Source of the DNA: Nitrospira_D sp002331625
GTDB taxonomy: Bacteria; Nitrospirota; Nitrospiria; Nitrospirales; Nitrospiraceae
NCBI GenBank assembly: GCA_031969955.1
Contig: DALYJF010000002.1
Location: 124,001 to 188,000 of the forward strand
DNA: 64,000 bases
Direction of reading: 5' to 3'
Both the position numbers and the translations under genes were made by a program. The notes beneath the pieces were generated by a model, which saw only the letters and a program-made list of their open reading frames with translations, did no database searches and was not told the DNA's origin. Every line of letters begins with the position of its first letter. Positions within the stretch are counted from its first letter, which is position 1. Of the stretch, positions 8,918-17,754 are shown one piece after another.

Positions 8918-9058
8918 TCAGCGATACCCGGTTCGATCAGACCATCGAACAGGTCGCAAGACGGCTCCCAGACCTGCCATGGCACAGATAAATACAAGCA
9001 TGCCCAGAGCAATCACAAGAAAAAATGCGGCTCTCACGTCGTGCAAAACTGGGATCAT
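8918..9058 (-). CDS. Small single-helix membrane protein (46 aa)
   Basis: A 46-codon frame starting at ATG 9058 with a strong ribosome site (GGGGGAGGTACC before the ATG). It reads MIPVLHDVRAAFF, continues as one hydrophobic helix to about residue 33, then has a basic tail ending DRTGYR. By the positive-inside rule the C-terminus is probably cytoplasmic. It starts 24 bp after the zinc-ribbon gene on the same strand, so the two look like a small operon. Function is unknown. Confidence 0.55.
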   Translation of the reverse strand: MIPVLHDVRAAFFLVIALGMLVFICAMAGLGAVLRPVRWSDRTGYR

Positions 9059-9082
9059 GGTACCTCCCCCTTCTTGCTCGAT

Positions 9083-9250
9083 TCATTCACTTCGCCATCC
9101 GCATTCACAGACCCAGGGACTCATCGGATCTGTCTTCTGAAGCGGTCTTCCACAGCAGGGACAATGTCGAGTCCAGACGAACCGCTTCACTCGTTCATAG
9201 TATACAACTCTCTGTCTGACTTGTTTTCTATATCGGTATGACCGGAACAC
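9083..9250 (-). CDS. Small zinc-ribbon-like protein (55 aa)
   Basis: The favoured start is GTG at 9250, with AGAGG seven bases upstream; a TTG at 9280 would add ten residues. The N-terminal half is very basic and Tyr/Arg rich (RSYRYRKQVRQR). The C-terminal half holds RHCPCCGRPL and, 12 residues on, VCECGW, a CxxC/CxC set able to bind zinc. Such tiny proteins may bind nucleic acid or a partner protein, but nothing proves a role. The small membrane protein at 8918-9058 follows directly. Confidence 0.55.
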   Translation of the reverse strand: MFRSYRYRKQVRQRVVYYERVKRFVWTRHCPCCGRPLQKTDPMSPWVCECGWRSE

Positions 9251-9934
9251 TCGATAACCTCTTTCAGAATGGGACCTCAATGTAGATGAAATTTGTTCAT
9301 GGGGCTATCCAGCTTTAGTGTAAGAAGCACCTGTGATTCATGGCGCTAACATCTTGTAAACATGGCAAAGATTCCGATCCTTGCCTGGATGATCGCGGTA
9401 AGGATTGACCCTGTCCGCTACCGATTTTCTGCACATCCCAGGCCCTAAACGCACCGAAGCTTCCATAAGATCGGAAGGTACACAGGCACCTGAATAAAAA
9501 TCAAGGCAAGATCCCGCAAGCCCACAAGTTTGTTGAAGCCTCAAACAAATATCCTCCTTCACTGTCGAGCTTACCTGCCTGAACAGCAACTCCTATGCCC
9601 AGAGAAAGTAATAAAGGTGAGCACTTATACATTCGCTAGGTTACGAAACCAGGCAGCCTTTGATGGTAGGCACAAGTGAATCAAAAACGATTCGGACAGA
9701 GAAGGAATGGATATCGTCCTAACGTGCCGCATGAGCACGGAGAGTTATGGCGTAACGTATTGCGACAGCTGTTATCGCGACAGGCCCCTATGAAAGGATC
9801 GGCTTCTGCACTGGACGACGGCAGTAGATCGGCCTGAGAACCCCGTAAAGCCAGGTTGGCATGGGATCTGCGACCCTCGCGCAACCAATACGACCCGTCT
9901 GAAGGGAAAGACCCGACTGACTGATTGCGACTTA
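9251..9934. other. Intergenic region downstream of tRNA-Arg, no firm gene
   Basis: Two weak possibilities were seen. A minus-strand frame at 9338-9589 (TTG start, 83 residues, seven cysteines, with EDICLRLQQTCGLAGSC) has no clear ribosome site. A plus-strand frame at 9676-9837 (GTG start, 53 residues, very basic) also lacks one. No hairpin, repeat or tRNA-derived attachment duplication was recognised. Confidence 0.4.
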
Positions 9935-10011
<77 letters not shown>

Positions 10012-10074
10012 ATTGTAGGTACATGAATCATGTTAGGGCGAGGCTTGTCAAGGTTGAGAGTGCAGTCTGACCAA

Positions 10075-10575
10075 CTACAGCTGAGCCAGAATCTCATCAG
10101 CAACCTGCGTGAGAGATCGTCCTTCGGTCTCTATGATAGCGTCCGCAGCCGCTTGATACTTTGGCAAGCGGTCATGAAGGACATCTTGAATTTCATCAAC
10201 AAATGACTTGGTTCCCGTGAGAGACGGTCTTTGAGTATCCGTCCCAATTCGCTTCGCAATGGTCTCGACCGAAGCAGTCAACCAGAACAACTTCCCTGTT
10301 TGTTTAAGCACTTCAACGTTCTGTGGCCGAAGGATTGCGCCACCGCCCGTATCGATAATCACTCCATTCCGGACCGCCAATTCCTGACAGACCTTGGATT
10401 CAAGGTCGCGGAAGTATTCCCATCCATGTTGTTCGACGATTGCTGGAATGGCGTGCCCTGCTAATTTCACGACCTCGGCATCAGTCGACACAAGAGGCCG
10501 GCCGAGCCGCGCAGCCAGAACCTTCCCGATGGTACTCTTTCCCGTCCCGCGATAACCGATCAACACTACATTCAT
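10075..10575 (-). CDS. aroK: Shikimate kinase
   Basis: Phosphorylates shikimate at the 3-hydroxyl with ATP, the fifth step to chorismate. The P-loop GYRGTGKST is at residues 8-16. STDAEVV (Walker B and shikimate-binding Asp), FRDLESKV, DTGGGAIL and a lid region with RPSLTG follow in family order. At 166 residues it has the normal size. Its ATG overlaps the aroE stop by four bases (ATGA), indicating translational coupling. The main group of aromatic amino acid genes lies 18 kb further on. Confidence 0.95.
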   Translation of the reverse strand: MNVVLIGYRGTGKSTIGKVLAARLGRPLVSTDAEVVKLAGHAIPAIVEQHGWEYFRDLESKVCQELAVRNGVIIDTGGGAILRPQNVEVLKQTGKLFWLTASVETIAKRIGTDTQRPSLTGTKSFVDEIQDVLHDRLPKYQAAADAIIETEGRSLTQVADEILAQL

Positions 10576-11426
10576 CGGAAGTGAGATTCCAAAACCGTAC
10601 GCATCACCTCAACCGGCGCGGGCTGACTGGTCCAGAGCTCAAATTGGGTCACGGCTTGATTGAGAAACATCTCCAACCCCGGAATCGTCTGACACCCTGC
10701 TCGCCTGGCATCTTTGAGCAGTCTTGTTTCAAGTGGGTTGTACACAATGTCCATCACAGAAAGGCCGGCATGCAGGAGCGAGGCTGGGACACAGGTCGTA
10801 TCGGCTTTCGGAGACATTCCGATTGGGGTGCAATGAATCAGAACCTGTGCGTCGGGAAGAGCTCGACGAAGGGCGCCCTCATCAAGATGGAAGTCCTCAA
10901 CCGTTATTGCCGTCGTGGAGCGAAGATCCTGTGCTAACTGAGCCCTCTCCATGTCGTCAATTCCCAGCAGCGTCAATCTCGCTGCACCGGACTCAGCCGC
11001 CAGCGCGAAGGCGACCGCTCGCGCAGCGCCTCCAGAACCAAGGATCACGATGCGTCGGCCGTTAAGATCGACTCTACCCTCCCTCAACGCCCGCAGCGCG
11101 CCTGTCGCGTCCGTGTTGTAGCCGGTGAGCTCGCCCTTTTCAGCCACGATCGTGTTGATCGCACCGATCCGCAGGGCTGTCGGCTCCGTGTGATCAAGAA
11201 ACGGGATCGCCGCCACCTTGTGCGGAATCGTCACGCTCGCTCCCCGGAAGTTTCCCAGCGCCCGAAGCCCGTTGATCGCATCGCCGACCGCTTCTACTTG
11301 CCACGCAAGATAGACAAAGTTGAGCCCAAGCTTACGAAACGCCGCATTGTGGATAGCAGGCGACAGGGAATGGCCCACCGGATTGCCGATCACCCCGCAA
11401 AACTGTGTCCGAGCGTCGATGTCCAT
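10572..11426 (-). CDS. aroE: Shikimate dehydrogenase (NADP+)
   Basis: Reduces 3-dehydroshikimate to shikimate. The N-terminal substrate domain has VIGNPVGHSLSPAIHN and VTIPHK, whose Lys70 is the catalytic lysine, then the conserved GYNTDATG. The NADP-binding Rossmann fold shows ILGSGGAARAV. The C-terminus has IPGLEMFLNQAVTQFELWT, usual for AroE. The 284 residues match the family. It overlaps aroK by four bases and starts 45 bp after the stop of the SDR gene, in one minus-strand unit. Confidence 0.95.
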   Translation of the reverse strand: MDIDARTQFCGVIGNPVGHSLSPAIHNAAFRKLGLNFVYLAWQVEAVGDAINGLRALGNFRGASVTIPHKVAAIPFLDHTEPTALRIGAINTIVAEKGELTGYNTDATGALRALREGRVDLNGRRIVILGSGGAARAVAFALAAESGAARLTLLGIDDMERAQLAQDLRSTTAITVEDFHLDEGALRRALPDAQVLIHCTPIGMSPKADTTCVPASLLHAGLSVMDIVYNPLETRLLKDARRAGCQTIPGLEMFLNQAVTQFELWTSQPAPVEVMRTVLESHFR

Positions 11427-11471
11427 TCTGTCCCTAGAATGATGCGTGTTTCATGTTCGTTGGCAGCATGC

Positions 11472-12233
11472 CTACCCCTTATACACGGTCATGCCACCAT
11501 CAATCGTGAAGGTCCCGCCGGTCACCCAGGCCGCTTCATCCGAGGCCAGATACAGAACCATCTGTGCCACTTCGTCCGGCGTCCCAGGACGGCGGAGTGC
11601 ATATTGGGCAAGAATGGGCTGGAGCATATCGGGATTCGCCATCAAGGGAGCCGCCATAGGTGTATCAATCAGGCCAGGATTCACCACATTGCAGCGAATT
11701 CCTTCTTTCGCGTACTCGACCGCCAGGGCGCGTGTCATGGCATCCAGTGCACCTTTGGATGCCGTATAGGCCGCCAAGCCGGAGAGACCGACCAAGCTGG
11801 CGATCGACGAAATATTCACGATCGCACCTCTTCCTTGCTTCTGCATGTGGGGAAGGGCGGCTCTCGTCATGCGGAAGACCCCGGTTAGGTTGATGTCCAG
11901 TACCTTTGCCCACGTCGCATCATCGGTTTCATGGAGACGTTTTCCAAACTCACCGATCCCGGCATTGTTGACCAAGATATCGATCCGCCCAAAGCTATCG
12001 CGGCCTCGTCGGATCACCTCCTGCACGTGGGCTTCATCAGTCACTGAACCGGCAACCCCGAGTACTTTCCCCTTATTGAGTCGAAGCACATTGGCAACAC
12101 GATCCAATTCCGGTTGTCGACGTCCCGTGATGACAATCGATGCCCCTTCCTCAGCAAATCGCTTCGCAATCGCTTCGCCGATCCCGGCATTCCCTCCGGT
12201 CACCACCGCAACTTTGCCTTCCAACCTCTTCAT
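11472..12233 (-). CDS. Short-chain dehydrogenase/reductase (FabG-like)
   Basis: A classical SDR of 253 residues. The cofactor motif TGGNAGIG is near residue 12, NNAG follows near residue 88, the catalytic Ser lies in NISSIASL, and YTASKGA gives the Tyr-x3-Lys pair. GLIDTPMA and a C-terminal DGGMTVYKG are usual. The Arg residues after the second strand (TGRRQPE) suggest NADP. The substrate cannot be told; FabG-like 3-oxoacyl reduction or a sugar or alcohol dehydrogenase are possible. Its start overlaps the trmI stop by four bases. Confidence 0.85.
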   Translation of the reverse strand: MKRLEGKVAVVTGGNAGIGEAIAKRFAEEGASIVITGRRQPELDRVANVLRLNKGKVLGVAGSVTDEAHVQEVIRRGRDSFGRIDILVNNAGIGEFGKRLHETDDATWAKVLDINLTGVFRMTRAALPHMQKQGRGAIVNISSIASLVGLSGLAAYTASKGALDAMTRALAVEYAKEGIRCNVVNPGLIDTPMAAPLMANPDMLQPILAQYALRRPGTPDEVAQMVLYLASDEAAWVTGGTFTIDGGMTVYKG

Positions 12234-13096
12234 GGAGTCAGTTCCTCTTCCTCATTGGATGCGCCATCCGGGTCTTCATGGGACTCCTGTTGAGCCCTCA
12301 GACCCCAAAACCCTGGTTCGACCTTACGAGCCACCGTGATGAACCCAGAATGAGCCACCATACGATGATCCGGTCTCACGCTCCTACCCTGGACCGACCA
12401 GGTTCTTAACAGCGTTTCAAACGTTTCAATCATTCCGAACTCTGCCGTTCGCTCAAGCGCCTCAACCGTTTTCATGACTTGCGGGACGGTAGGCACAAAA
12501 CTGAGATAGATCCCGCCGGACCGAAGGGCCCTGAGGGCATGCGGCACAACCTGCCAGGGCTCCGGCAAGTCAAGAACGACACGATCAAAGGGGACTTGGT
12601 CATCCAGTACATCGATGCCTTCATACGCGTTTTTCCGGAAACAGATCAAATTCGTCGGGTTGACGGAGCGAGAAATGTTCGCCTTTGCGGTCTGCGCAAA
12701 ATCGTCCCGGATTTCATACGTCACCACCAAACCACCCGGACCTACTGCGCGCAACAGAGCTATCGTCAGAGCCCCTGAACCGGTTCCTGCCTCAAAGACT
12801 CGCGCACCAGGATAGATATCAGCCCACATGGGGATAATCGCGAGATCCTTGGGATAGAGGACCTGGGCCCCTCGCGGCATTTTGAGGACATAGTCGCCAA
12901 AGGTCGGTCGAAGCGCCACCATCTTCTTGCCGCCGGATAGCGTCACCATACATCCGTCGGGACGCCCAATCAGCGCATCATGGGCTATTTTTTGACCGCT
13001 GAACTGATACGTCTCTCCCGCTTTCAAGGTGAGGGCATATTGTCGTCGTTTTTGGTCGACAAGATGGATGCGCTCCCCGTTTGATAGACGAGACAT
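12230..13096 (-). CDS. trmI: tRNA (adenine-58-N1)-methyltransferase TrmI
   Basis: Methylates A58 in the T loop of tRNA using S-adenosylmethionine. The start MSRLSNGERIHLVD (13096) best matches where TrmI proteins begin; an ATG at 13105 is also possible. The N-terminal small beta domain leads to the methyltransferase fold with VFEAGTGSGALTIALLRAVG (SAM motif I) and VVLDLPEPW (catalytic DxPxPW). The C-terminus carries an acidic tail (SNEEEELTP) of unknown role. It is the first gene of the trmI-SDR-aroE-aroK unit. Confidence 0.9.
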   Translation of the reverse strand: MSRLSNGERIHLVDQKRRQYALTLKAGETYQFSGQKIAHDALIGRPDGCMVTLSGGKKMVALRPTFGDYVLKMPRGAQVLYPKDLAIIPMWADIYPGARVFEAGTGSGALTIALLRAVGPGGLVVTYEIRDDFAQTAKANISRSVNPTNLICFRKNAYEGIDVLDDQVPFDRVVLDLPEPWQVVPHALRALRSGGIYLSFVPTVPQVMKTVEALERTAEFGMIETFETLLRTWSVQGRSVRPDHRMVAHSGFITVARKVEPGFWGLRAQQESHEDPDGASNEEEELTP

Positions 13097-13147
13097 GCCG
13101 GGCATTCTAGGAGGTTCATTCCCTAGTTTGCAACCAAGCTGCCTTCC

Positions 13148-13176
13148 TTGACAGGATAACAAGCGGCTCGTAAGAT
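13148..13176 (+). promoter_or_regulatory. Sigma-70-type promoter for the nfeD-slipin pair
   Basis: TTGACA (13148-13153) is followed after exactly 17 bp by TAAGAT (13171-13176), a perfect -35 box and a 4/6 match to the -10 box. Transcription would start near 13183, about 20 bases before the ATG at 13202, which has no clear ribosome site. Confidence 0.6.
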
Positions 13177-13201
13177 CTTCTTATTGTTGATACTTTTCAC
13201 G

Positions 13202-14530
13202 ATGACTCGTGATGGTAGGTACCAGAAACTTTTACATCCTCCTAGCTTCACAACAGCGATTGTGGGAGCCGGGTTAGTTCTTTGTTTGGTTTTCTTCCCC
13301 TACTCTGCTTTTGCCAAGGACATCCTCGTCGCGAGCTACGAGGGAGTCATTAACCCCGTCGCGGCTGAATATCTGCACGACGCCCTTACATTTGCTCAAT
13401 CATCTGGTGCACACGCGCTCATCTTGAAACTCGATACTCCTGGAGGACTCGATACCTCCATGCGCCTCATGATCAAAGATATGACCGCCTCTCCCATTCC
13501 GGTAATCGTGTTCGTGGCTCCTTCGGGAGGCCGTGCTGCCTCTGCAGGGGTTTTCATCACGATGGCAGCCCATGTCGCCGCCATGGCACCTGGTACCAAT
13601 ATCGGAGCGGCCCACCCAGTGGCAATGGGTGGTGGTGAGATGGATAGCACGATGAAAGAGAAGCTTGAAAACGATGCCGCTGCGTATATCAAAAGCATCG
13701 CCGAACAACACGGACGGAACGCTTCCTGGGCAGAGGATGCGGTTCGAAAGAGCGTCTCCGTGACAGAGCAAGAGGCCTTTCGATTGAAAGTGATCGACCT
13801 CATAGCCGAGGATATTCCTGCCTTGTTGAAACACCTCAATGGGAGGACCATTGCCCTTCCTCATAGCGCCATCACGTTTTCGGGCGAGGCGGCAACTCTC
13901 CGAGAGTTTCCGATGGGAACTCGCCTGGAATTGCTCAAGATCTTAAGCGACCCCAACATTGCCTATCTCCTGATGTCTATCGGAACGATCGGGATTATGG
14001 CCGAACTCTACAGCCCCGGTGCAATCCTTCCCGGCATCATCGGGGCGATTAGTCTGATCTTGGCCTTCTATTCGCTTCAGTCCCTCCCCGTAAACTACGC
14101 AGGCGTACTGCTTGTCATGCTCGGTGCGGTTTTTCTCCTGCTCGAAATCTCGGTCACCAGCTATGGGTTGCTTGCGCTCGGTGGATTGGCCGCGATGACC
14201 TTGGGCGGACTGTTGCTCATCAAGAGTGACGCCCCGTATTTGCAAGTGTCCCTGTCATATCTATTGCCGACGATCACGACGCTCGGCCTCTTGATCGGAA
14301 TCGTTGCGTGGGTGGCCGTCAAGAGCGGCCGTGGAAGAGCGGTGACAGGAACTGAAGGAATGATTGGGTCGATCGGGATCGCCAGGACAGATCTCAACCC
14401 GCGCGGTCAGATCTCGGTCCATGGGGAGATCTGGGAGGCGATCAGTCAGAGTCCGATTCGCCAAGGAGAGGCGGCCGAGGTGGTGTCGATTCAGGGGTTA
14501 CTTGTCACGGTAGCCCCGACGCACAGATAG
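13202..14530 (+). CDS. NfeD-family membrane-bound serine protease (long form)
   Basis: Long NfeD protein: an N-terminal ClpP-type protease, membrane helices and a C-terminal OB-fold domain. A signal-like helix (about residues 17-38) is followed by the protease part with LDTPGGLD and SGGRAASAGVF. The serine of RAASAG is the likely nucleophile and the lysine of AAYIKSIAE the likely base. Four or so hydrophobic helices follow, then the OB-fold (MIGSIGIARTDLNPRGQISVHGE). In archaea this family cleaves the C-terminus of stomatin, whose homologue lies 24 bp downstream. The ATG at 13202 is favoured over a TTG at 13184. Confidence 0.87.
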   Translation: MTRDGRYQKLLHPPSFTTAIVGAGLVLCLVFFPYSAFAKDILVASYEGVINPVAAEYLHDALTFAQSSGAHALILKLDTPGGLDTSMRLMIKDMTASPIPVIVFVAPSGGRAASAGVFITMAAHVAAMAPGTNIGAAHPVAMGGGEMDSTMKEKLENDAAAYIKSIAEQHGRNASWAEDAVRKSVSVTEQEAFRLKVIDLIAEDIPALLKHLNGRTIALPHSAITFSGEAATLREFPMGTRLELLKILSDPNIAYLLMSIGTIGIMAELYSPGAILPGIIGAISLILAFYSLQSLPVNYAGVLLVMLGAVFLLLEISVTSYGLLALGGLAAMTLGGLLLIKSDAPYLQVSLSYLLPTITTLGLLIGIVAWVAVKSGRGRAVTGTEGMIGSIGIARTDLNPRGQISVHGEIWEAISQSPIRQGEAAEVVSIQGLLVTVAPTHR

Positions 14531-14554
14531 CCTGATCGCAGGCGAGGAGCCGTT

Positions 14555-15301
14555 ATGTCATTGCTTATTCCGTTAGTCCTACTTGGGTTCGTACTCTATG
14601 CCAGTTTTAAACGCGTGATGGAGTACGAACGGCTCGTGGTGTTTGTCCTGGGCAAGTTTCACACGGTGAAAGGACCCGGCATTCGGTTGGTGATCCCCGT
14701 CCTCCAACAGATGGTGCGGGTCAATCTCCAGACCGTCACGATGGAAGTTCCCTCGCAAGATGTCATCACGCGAGACAATATTTCCGTGAAAGTGAACGCC
14801 GTCATTTTTCTCAGAGTGGTCGATCCCCAACGGGCCGTGCTCGCCGTCCAGGATTATCTCTACTCGACATCGCAAGTCGCCCAAACCACACTCCGTAGTG
14901 TGCTGGGCCAGAGCCAGCTCGACGACCTGCTCTCGAAGCGCGATGACATCAATGCCGAATTGCAGCGGATCATCGATCAGCAGACTGAGCCATGGGGCGT
15001 CAAGGTGGCTGCCGTGGAAGTGAAGAACGTGGATATCCCTCAAGACATGCAACGCGCGATCGCTCGCCAAGCTGAAGCTGAGCGAGAACGCCGGGCCAAG
15101 ATCATTCATGCTGAGGGAGAATTTCAAGCTGCGCAGAAACTCGCGGAAGCTGCCAATGTCATCAGTCAAAACCCTGCCGCGCTTCAGCTGCGATACCTTC
15201 AAACACTTGTTGAGATCGCAGCCGAAAAGAATTCGACGACCATCTTCCCGATTCCGATCGACACGCTTGCCCCTTTTATCAAGGGACTGTTATCGAAATA
15301 G
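14555..15301 (+). CDS. Slipin / stomatin-like SPFH-domain protein
   Basis: Membrane scaffold of the SPFH (band 7) family, 248 residues. It begins with a short hydrophobic anchor (LLIPLVLLGFVLYASF), then the SPFH domain with RLVVFVLGKFHTVKGPG, VPSQDVITRDNISVKVNAV and LRSVLGQSQLDDLLSKRD. A Glu/Ala/Arg-rich coiled coil (RQAEAERERRAKIIHAEGE) follows, as in slipins. The tail may be the substrate of the NfeD protease encoded just upstream. The pair is widely conserved, with a proposed role in membrane microdomain or stress homeostasis. Confidence 0.9.
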   Translation: MSLLIPLVLLGFVLYASFKRVMEYERLVVFVLGKFHTVKGPGIRLVIPVLQQMVRVNLQTVTMEVPSQDVITRDNISVKVNAVIFLRVVDPQRAVLAVQDYLYSTSQVAQTTLRSVLGQSQLDDLLSKRDDINAELQRIIDQQTEPWGVKVAAVEVKNVDIPQDMQRAIARQAEAERERRAKIIHAEGEFQAAQKLAEAANVISQNPAALQLRYLQTLVEIAAEKNSTTIFPIPIDTLAPFIKGLLSK

Positions 15302-15551
15302 TGTGGCATTTCAGCTACTGATTCCACATAGATGCCGCATTCGTGCGACAGTTTCTTATTCTGCTTCTCATTAACGCACTCTAATCTATCAGATTTTTCG
15401 AGCTGATCCCCACTGCCGGTTCTCATCTTTCATCCAGCATCTCTTTTGCTTCGTAGAAGCAGTAGATGCGGAGTGACTCAGTTGAATCTTCTGTGCCGAA
15501 TAAGGCTCCAATAAGAGTGGGCGAAGTTCAACCAACATGAAGGGTGACACC

Positions 15552-16808
15552 ATGAAAGAAGAATTGCGAGTCGCTGACGAGATAGAGACACAGAAGACGT
15601 TTGCCCCCGATGTCGACGCTGACGACGCCAAGGCGAGCGGTATGCTGGGAATGATCAGCCGGCGAGAAACAGAGGAATCCGGGTCTGAAGAGAAACCCCA
15701 GCCAGCCCTGCGCACGAGTCGCGGTGCAAGCCCGTTTCTTTTGGAAGCCCTATACTTCCGTTCATTCGGCAACCGTGGACTGTTGACTCGAGAAGAAGAG
15801 ACCGCGATTGCCAAGCGAGTGGACCATGGGACCAGACGGATTCGGACGGCTCTACGTCAAGCCATACGAATCTTGTGCAAGTCCAAGCGAACAACTGTTC
15901 TTACTGACAGTGTGAAGGTTCTCCTCATGGTCAGACGATTGAGCGGGCTTTCGGCTACTGCGCTGGACAATGCCGAACAGGCACTCGCTCTCACGCTTCA
16001 TCCGTCTGATCAGAGCACTAAGTTTTCGCCGACAACCACAAAGCAACTGATGACGTTGCTCGACGAGATCCGCGCTGCGCGGGTTATTTTGGAGCAAGGC
16101 AAGGACGAGCTCGTACGATGCAATCTTCGGCTGGTCGTGGATGTCGCCAAGCACTACACGGGTCGCGGACTCAGCTTGCTGGATCTCGTACAAGAGGGCA
16201 ACATCGGCCTCATGAAAGCTGCCGAACGGTATCAGTATCGAAAAGGTTTCAAATTCAGCACTTACGCCACCTGGTGGATTCGACAAGGCATCACGCGGGC
16301 TATCGCCGATCAATCAAGAACAATTCGCATTCCCGTCCATCAAACCGAAGCGTCGCACCGAATTCTCCGCGTGATGCGGAGACTCGGGCAACAATTTGGA
16401 CGACCCGCGCGTTTGGAAGAGATCGCGCATGTGCTGCGCATGAGACCGGATCGGCTCCGGGAGACGGTGCAGGCCTTTCAAGAACCGATGGCCCTGGAAA
16501 CGCCCATCGGGGATGGCGACACCCAATTTGGGGACATGATTCCAGACCAGCAGGCAGTTCCGCCAGACGCTCATGTTCATCGGACTGAACTCACTGAACA
16601 ATTGGACCGTATCTTGAGCACCCTGACACCTCGCGAACAAGCCGTCATCCGGCTCCGGTTCGGGATCGGCTATGATGAAGCCAGCACGTTGGAGCAAGTC
16701 GGTCAAAGCATGGCTGTGACTCGCGAACGTATCCGTCAAATTGAAGCCAAAGCTCTCAAGAAACTGAAGACCCCGCAGATCAAGGAACTTTTCGCCGCCA
16801 TCAAATAG
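15552..16808 (+). CDS. RNA polymerase sigma-70 family factor (RpoD/RpoS-like)
   Basis: A sigma factor of 418 residues. ATG 15552 is preferred over ATG 15537 because AGGGTG precedes it. An acidic, poorly conserved N-terminal part is followed by region 1.2 (ALYFRSFGNRGLLTREEE). An unusual spacer of about 80 residues precedes region 2, which has VRCNLRLVVDVAKHY, LLDLVQEGNIGLMKAAE and FKFSTYATWWIRQGI. Region 3 and region 4 (LTPREQAVIRLRFGI, with the helix-turn-helix RERIRQIEAKALKKL) complete it. Near-perfect region 2 suggests vegetative-type promoters. The lack of region 1.1 and the length point to a group 2 (RpoS-like) factor, not the main RpoD. Confidence 0.88.
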   Translation: MKEELRVADEIETQKTFAPDVDADDAKASGMLGMISRRETEESGSEEKPQPALRTSRGASPFLLEALYFRSFGNRGLLTREEETAIAKRVDHGTRRIRTALRQAIRILCKSKRTTVLTDSVKVLLMVRRLSGLSATALDNAEQALALTLHPSDQSTKFSPTTTKQLMTLLDEIRAARVILEQGKDELVRCNLRLVVDVAKHYTGRGLSLLDLVQEGNIGLMKAAERYQYRKGFKFSTYATWWIRQGITRAIADQSRTIRIPVHQTEASHRILRVMRRLGQQFGRPARLEEIAHVLRMRPDRLRETVQAFQEPMALETPIGDGDTQFGDMIPDQQAVPPDAHVHRTELTEQLDRILSTLTPREQAVIRLRFGIGYDEASTLEQVGQSMAVTRERIRQIEAKALKKLKTPQIKELFAAIK

Positions 16809-16823
16809 CTTCCTCGACTCAGA

Positions 16824-16858
16824 GAGGGCCGAAGGCAATCTCATTGCCTTCGGCCCTC
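16824..16858 (+). terminator. Perfect 16-bp hairpin after the sigma factor gene
   Basis: GAGGGCCGAAGGCAAT and its exact complement surround the loop CTC, 15 bases after the stop codon. It is followed by GACTTTCCT, a short, interrupted T tract. The strength of the stem makes it a convincing terminator. Confidence 0.8.
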
Positions 16859-17004
16859 GACTTTCCTCTACACGATGAGTTGTGCAACAATAGCTCACTA
16901 TGTAGGGTCTCTTTTCCCTCTACTACCGTGACTAGTCATGGTTATCTTCCGATGGGCGTTCGACCATCAGGGTGAACACGCCGATCCTATTGATCGTGTA
17001 ACCT

Positions 17005-17706
17005 ATGATCGATACCGTAGTGGCTCCCAGTTTGAATTCCATCCACCCTGCTGCCATCGTCCAGGTCTTTTCAGAGCCGGTCCCCTATCTCACGGCGTGG
17101 GACCTACAATCTCGCTTGCATCAAGAACGTCTCCAGAATCTCCGGCCAGATACCATTCTGATCCTTGAACATTCACCCGTCTATACGCTCGGACGTCGGA
17201 CCCAGCCGTCGGATTGGGGAGGCCGTGAATCCATCCTATGCGCCGATGGAGCAGAATTGCACCACGTTAATCGTGGTGGGTCGGTGACCTTTCACGGTCC
17301 TGGTCAGATTGTGGCATACCCCATTCTCAAAGTTGATCGGTACGCCGCGGGACCCAAGCACCTCGTCTGGTTGCTGGAAGAAGTCATTATCCGATTACTT
17401 AATGACTGGGACATCGCCGGCACTCGAATCGCCGGCAAGCCAGGCGTGTGGGTGATGAGCCCGGAACCGCAGAAACTTGCCTTCATTGGAATACGGATGG
17501 AGCGAGGTGTGACGTTACATGGCATCGCCCTCAATGTCGATCTCGACTTAGCCCCATTCCAGCGGATCCATCCCTGTGGGTTAGCTGATTGTCGTGTCAC
17601 GTCGATGGCATCGGTGCGTGCATCCCGAATCTCCGTTGACGTCGTGAAGCAAGCCCTGGCTCAGAGTTTCATAGAGGTGTTTTCGCTTTCTGAAACCAGG
17701 GCGTAA
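17005..17706 (+). CDS. lipB: Octanoyl-[acyl carrier protein]-protein N-octanoyltransferase LipB
   Basis: Moves octanoyl from ACP to the lipoyl domains of 2-oxoacid dehydrogenases and the glycine cleavage H protein. Motifs in order: PVYTLGRR, VNRGGSVTFHGPGQIVAYPI (substrate site), KLAFIGIRMERGVTLHGIALNVD (with the catalytic lysine) and HPCGLADCRVTSM (acyl-accepting cysteine). The 233 residues fit the family. It starts at ATG 17005 and is followed 48 bp on by the glutamate dehydrogenase gene. lipA is not in the window. Confidence 0.93.
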   Translation: MIDTVVAPSLNSIHPAAIVQVFSEPVPYLTAWDLQSRLHQERLQNLRPDTILILEHSPVYTLGRRTQPSDWGGRESILCADGAELHHVNRGGSVTFHGPGQIVAYPILKVDRYAAGPKHLVWLLEEVIIRLLNDWDIAGTRIAGKPGVWVMSPEPQKLAFIGIRMERGVTLHGIALNVDLDLAPFQRIHPCGLADCRVTSMASVRASRISVDVVKQALAQSFIEVFSLSETRA

Positions 17707-17754
17707 TGATGACCCGGTCCACAAACGGGGATGGATCGCTCTCAAAGGAGGAGT

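Noticed and set aside
9338..9589. Cysteine-rich 83-codon frame with TTG start
   Set aside because: The seven cysteines are suggestive, but the rare start without a ribosome site and the lack of a recognisable family leave it unsupported.
9676..9837. 53-codon GTG-started basic frame before tRNA-Arg
   Set aside because: No clear ribosome site and no recognised similarity; too short to trust.
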